Source: CAZTZY01 sp964617765
GTDB lineage: Bacteria; Pseudomonadota; Gammaproteobacteria; Pseudomonadales; DT-91
Length of the DNA stretch: 31,238 nt
Reading direction: 5' to 3'
NCBI GenBank assembly: GCA_964617765.1
Contig: CAZTZY010000025.1
Coordinates: 1-31,238, forward strand
Shown piece after piece: positions 29,801-31,238 of this stretch. The stretch's first letter is position 1, and each line of letters opens with the position of its first letter. The notes below the pieces were generated by a model. It did no database searches and had not been told where the DNA came from. It saw nothing but the letters and a program-made list of their open reading frames with translations. Made by a program: the position numbers and the translations under genes.

Positions 29801-31238
29801 TTGGCTTCCAGACTATTCAGTATGCTATTAATTAAATGAAACCGTTCTTCAATAGTTTCACTGCTTTGCTTGAATTTCAAGGTGGATGAACCTTCCAGGC
29901 GGAATATTGCCGGCTGGGCTTGTACCAGTTTAACAATATTCATCGGGTTTATTGTGGTATTGCTGCGGAAAAGTATTTTTCCCCAGCTGCTACCTATCTC
30001 GATTTTTTCGATACCTAATTTTTCAGCGCGTAATTTAAAGGATGTCACATCAAATAAATTGTTGATAGGTTGAGGCAATAAACCGAATCGATCAATCATT
30101 TCAACCTTGATATTTCTTAATTCTCCATCATCTTTGCAACTGGCAATGGTTTTATACATGATGAGCCTGGTATGTACATCGGGCAAATAATCAGCAGGAA
30201 TAATGGCTGAAATATTCAGGTTTACTTCTGTGCCTTTTTGCAAGGGTTCATCGAGATTGAGTTTCTCTCCGCGTTGAATCGACTTCACCGCTTTTTCGAG
30301 CATTTCCATATATAAGGTAAAACCCAGGGTATGGATCTGGCCACTTTGTTCGTCGCCTAACAACTCACCCGCACCGCGTATTTCCAGGTCATGGGTGGCC
30401 AGCGTAAAACCTGCGCCAAGATCGGTTGTTTGTTCTATCGCTTCCAGGCGTTTTTCAGCATCCTTGCTCAGTTTTTTGGCATCAGGAATCAGTAAATAGG
30501 CGTAGGCCTGGTGATGTGAGCGACCAACGCGGCCACGCAGTTGATGCAATTGCGCCAAACCGAATTTATCGGCACGATCAATAATAATGGTATTGGCGGA
30601 AGGAACATCGATACCCGTTTCAATGATGGTGGTGCACACCAATATATTAAAACGTTTATGGTAGAAATCGCTCATGACGCTTTCCAGCTGGCGTTCACGC
30701 ATTTGTCCATGGCCAATGCCTATACGCGCCTCGGGTATCAACTCTTCCAGTTCGCGTGCTGTATTTTCAATGGTTTCGACTTCGTTGTGCAGGTAATACA
30801 CTTGACCGCCGCGCAATAGTTCACGCATGATGGCTTCTTTCAGCAGGTTATTATCGCGCACACGCACAAAGGTTTTTATCGACAAACGTTTAGCGGGCGG
30901 TGTAGCGATAATGGATAGATCACGCATGCCGGCCATCGACATATTCAGCGTGCGGGGAATCGGCGTGGCAGTGAGTGCCAATACATCCACATCAGCACGC
31001 AGCGCTTTCAGGGTTTCTTTTTGTTTTACGCCAAAACGGTGCTCTTCATCGAGAATTACCAGTCCCAGCTCAGTAAATTTAACATCCGCCTGCAACAGTT
31101 TATGCGTGCCAATAAGGATATCGACTTTGCCTTCAGCCAGTTTTTTGATGACTTCATTTTGTTCTTTGGTGGTTTTAAAGCGACTTAATACTTCGATATT
31201 AAACGGGTATTCAGCAAAGCGGTCACAGAAGGATTCGT
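29797..31238 (-). CDS. mfd: Transcription-repair coupling factor, C-terminal part (5' end outside window)
   Basis: Mfd removes RNA polymerase stalled at DNA lesions and recruits UvrA. The frame is open to the right edge, so about 480 of the usual ~1150 residues are present. It starts in the RecG-like translocase: GKVDILIGTHKLL, the Walker B D-E-E-H box, LTATPIPRTL, then the second helicase lobe with TTIIETGIDVPSANT and the arginine-finger stretch QLRGRVGRS. The C-terminal TRCF domain (NINPxx and R-x-x-x-Y-K-type segments, ~200 residues before the stop) is complete. It is the first gene of the operon mfd-csiV-DUF2970 and its stop overlaps the csiV start (ATGA). No frameshift is seen. Confidence 0.97.
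   Translation of the reverse strand, partial: ESFCDRFAEYPFNIEVLSRFKTTKEQNEVIKKLAEGKVDILIGTHKLLQADVKFTELGLVILDEEHRFGVKQKETLKALRADVDVLALTATPIPRTLNMSMAGMRDLSIIATPPAKRLSIKTFVRVRDNNLLKEAIMRELLRGGQVYYLHNEVETIENTARELEELIPEARIGIGHGQMRERQLESVMSDFYHKRFNILVCTTIIETGIDVPSANTIIIDRADKFGLAQLHQLRGRVGRSHHQAYAYLLIPDAKKLSKDAEKRLEAIEQTTDLGAGFTLATHDLEIRGAGELLGDEQSGQIHTLGFTLYMEMLEKAVKSIQRGEKLNLDEPLQKGTEVNLNISAIIPADYLPDVHTRLIMYKTIASCKDDGELRNIKVEMIDRFGLLPQPINNLFDVTSFKLRAEKLGIEKIEIGSSWGKILFRSNTTINPMNIVKLVQAQPAIFRLEGSSTLKFKQSSETIEERFHLINSILNSLEAK

Overview
The window looks like chromosomal DNA of a Gammaproteobacterium, AT-leaning and close to the Pseudomonas/Cellvibrio side of the class. The guess rests on several gene pairings: mfd followed by csiV and a DUF2970 gene; a ferredoxin-type sulfite reductase followed by a DUF934 gene (as I recall for pseudomonads); an S-methyl-5'-thioinosine phosphorylase of the Pseudomonas type; lexA behind two CTG-N10-CAG boxes; and hldE/gmhA/gmhB heptose genes. 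The genus cannot be named from this sequence. There are no rRNA or tRNA genes, no CRISPR array, no phage genes and no transposase.

Layout. 1-7.8 kb: cobS (B12 nucleotide loop assembly), a DUF3336-patatin lipase, hemB (tetrapyrrole synthesis), selO, then a minus-strand operon pabB-NUDIX-HAD whose last two genes overlap by 4 nt. 7.8-12.7 kb: a two-gene operon for a biotin-dependent acyl-CoA carboxylase, with a carboxyltransferase and an unusually large biotin carboxylase/BCCP fusion, closed by a strong terminator. 12.7-14.8 kb: cysI-like siroheme sulfite reductase overlapping a DUF934 gene, on the minus strand. 15.1-17.9 kb: a luciferase-like (F420-family) oxidoreductase behind a palindrome, then a sodium:solute symporter with a His-rich tail. 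18.0-22.9 kb: a tightly packed minus-strand operon (receiver-domain remnant, FAD oxidoreductase, aldo/keto reductase, gmhB, gmhA, hldE) that makes ADP-heptose for LPS and carries two extra redox enzymes. 23.0-25.2 kb: nfuA (Fe-S carrier) and pyk. 25.2-26.7 kb: lexA between two unusual non-coding stretches, one with clustered DnaA-box-like 9-mers and one with paired SOS boxes plus a repeat element. 26.7-28.7 kb: the thioinosine phosphorylase and an M50 membrane protease, bracketed by two inverted copies of a ~125-135 bp repeat. 28.7-31.2 kb: the mfd-csiV-DUF2970 operon on the minus strand, with mfd running off the right edge.

Most genes are housekeeping or central metabolism. The less ordinary material is (i) the biotin carboxylase with a ~60-residue insertion ahead of its glycine-rich loop and a ~200-residue linker, (ii) the repeat family, one copy of which lies between the SOS operators and the lexA coding region, (iii) the DnaA-box cluster in a 585 bp convergent gap, (iv) the response-regulator fragment that still overlaps an intact operon, and (v) the F420-family oxidoreductase with its putative operator. 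No clearly new multi-gene system is proven here. The carboxylase pair and the repeat family are the best candidates for something undescribed.
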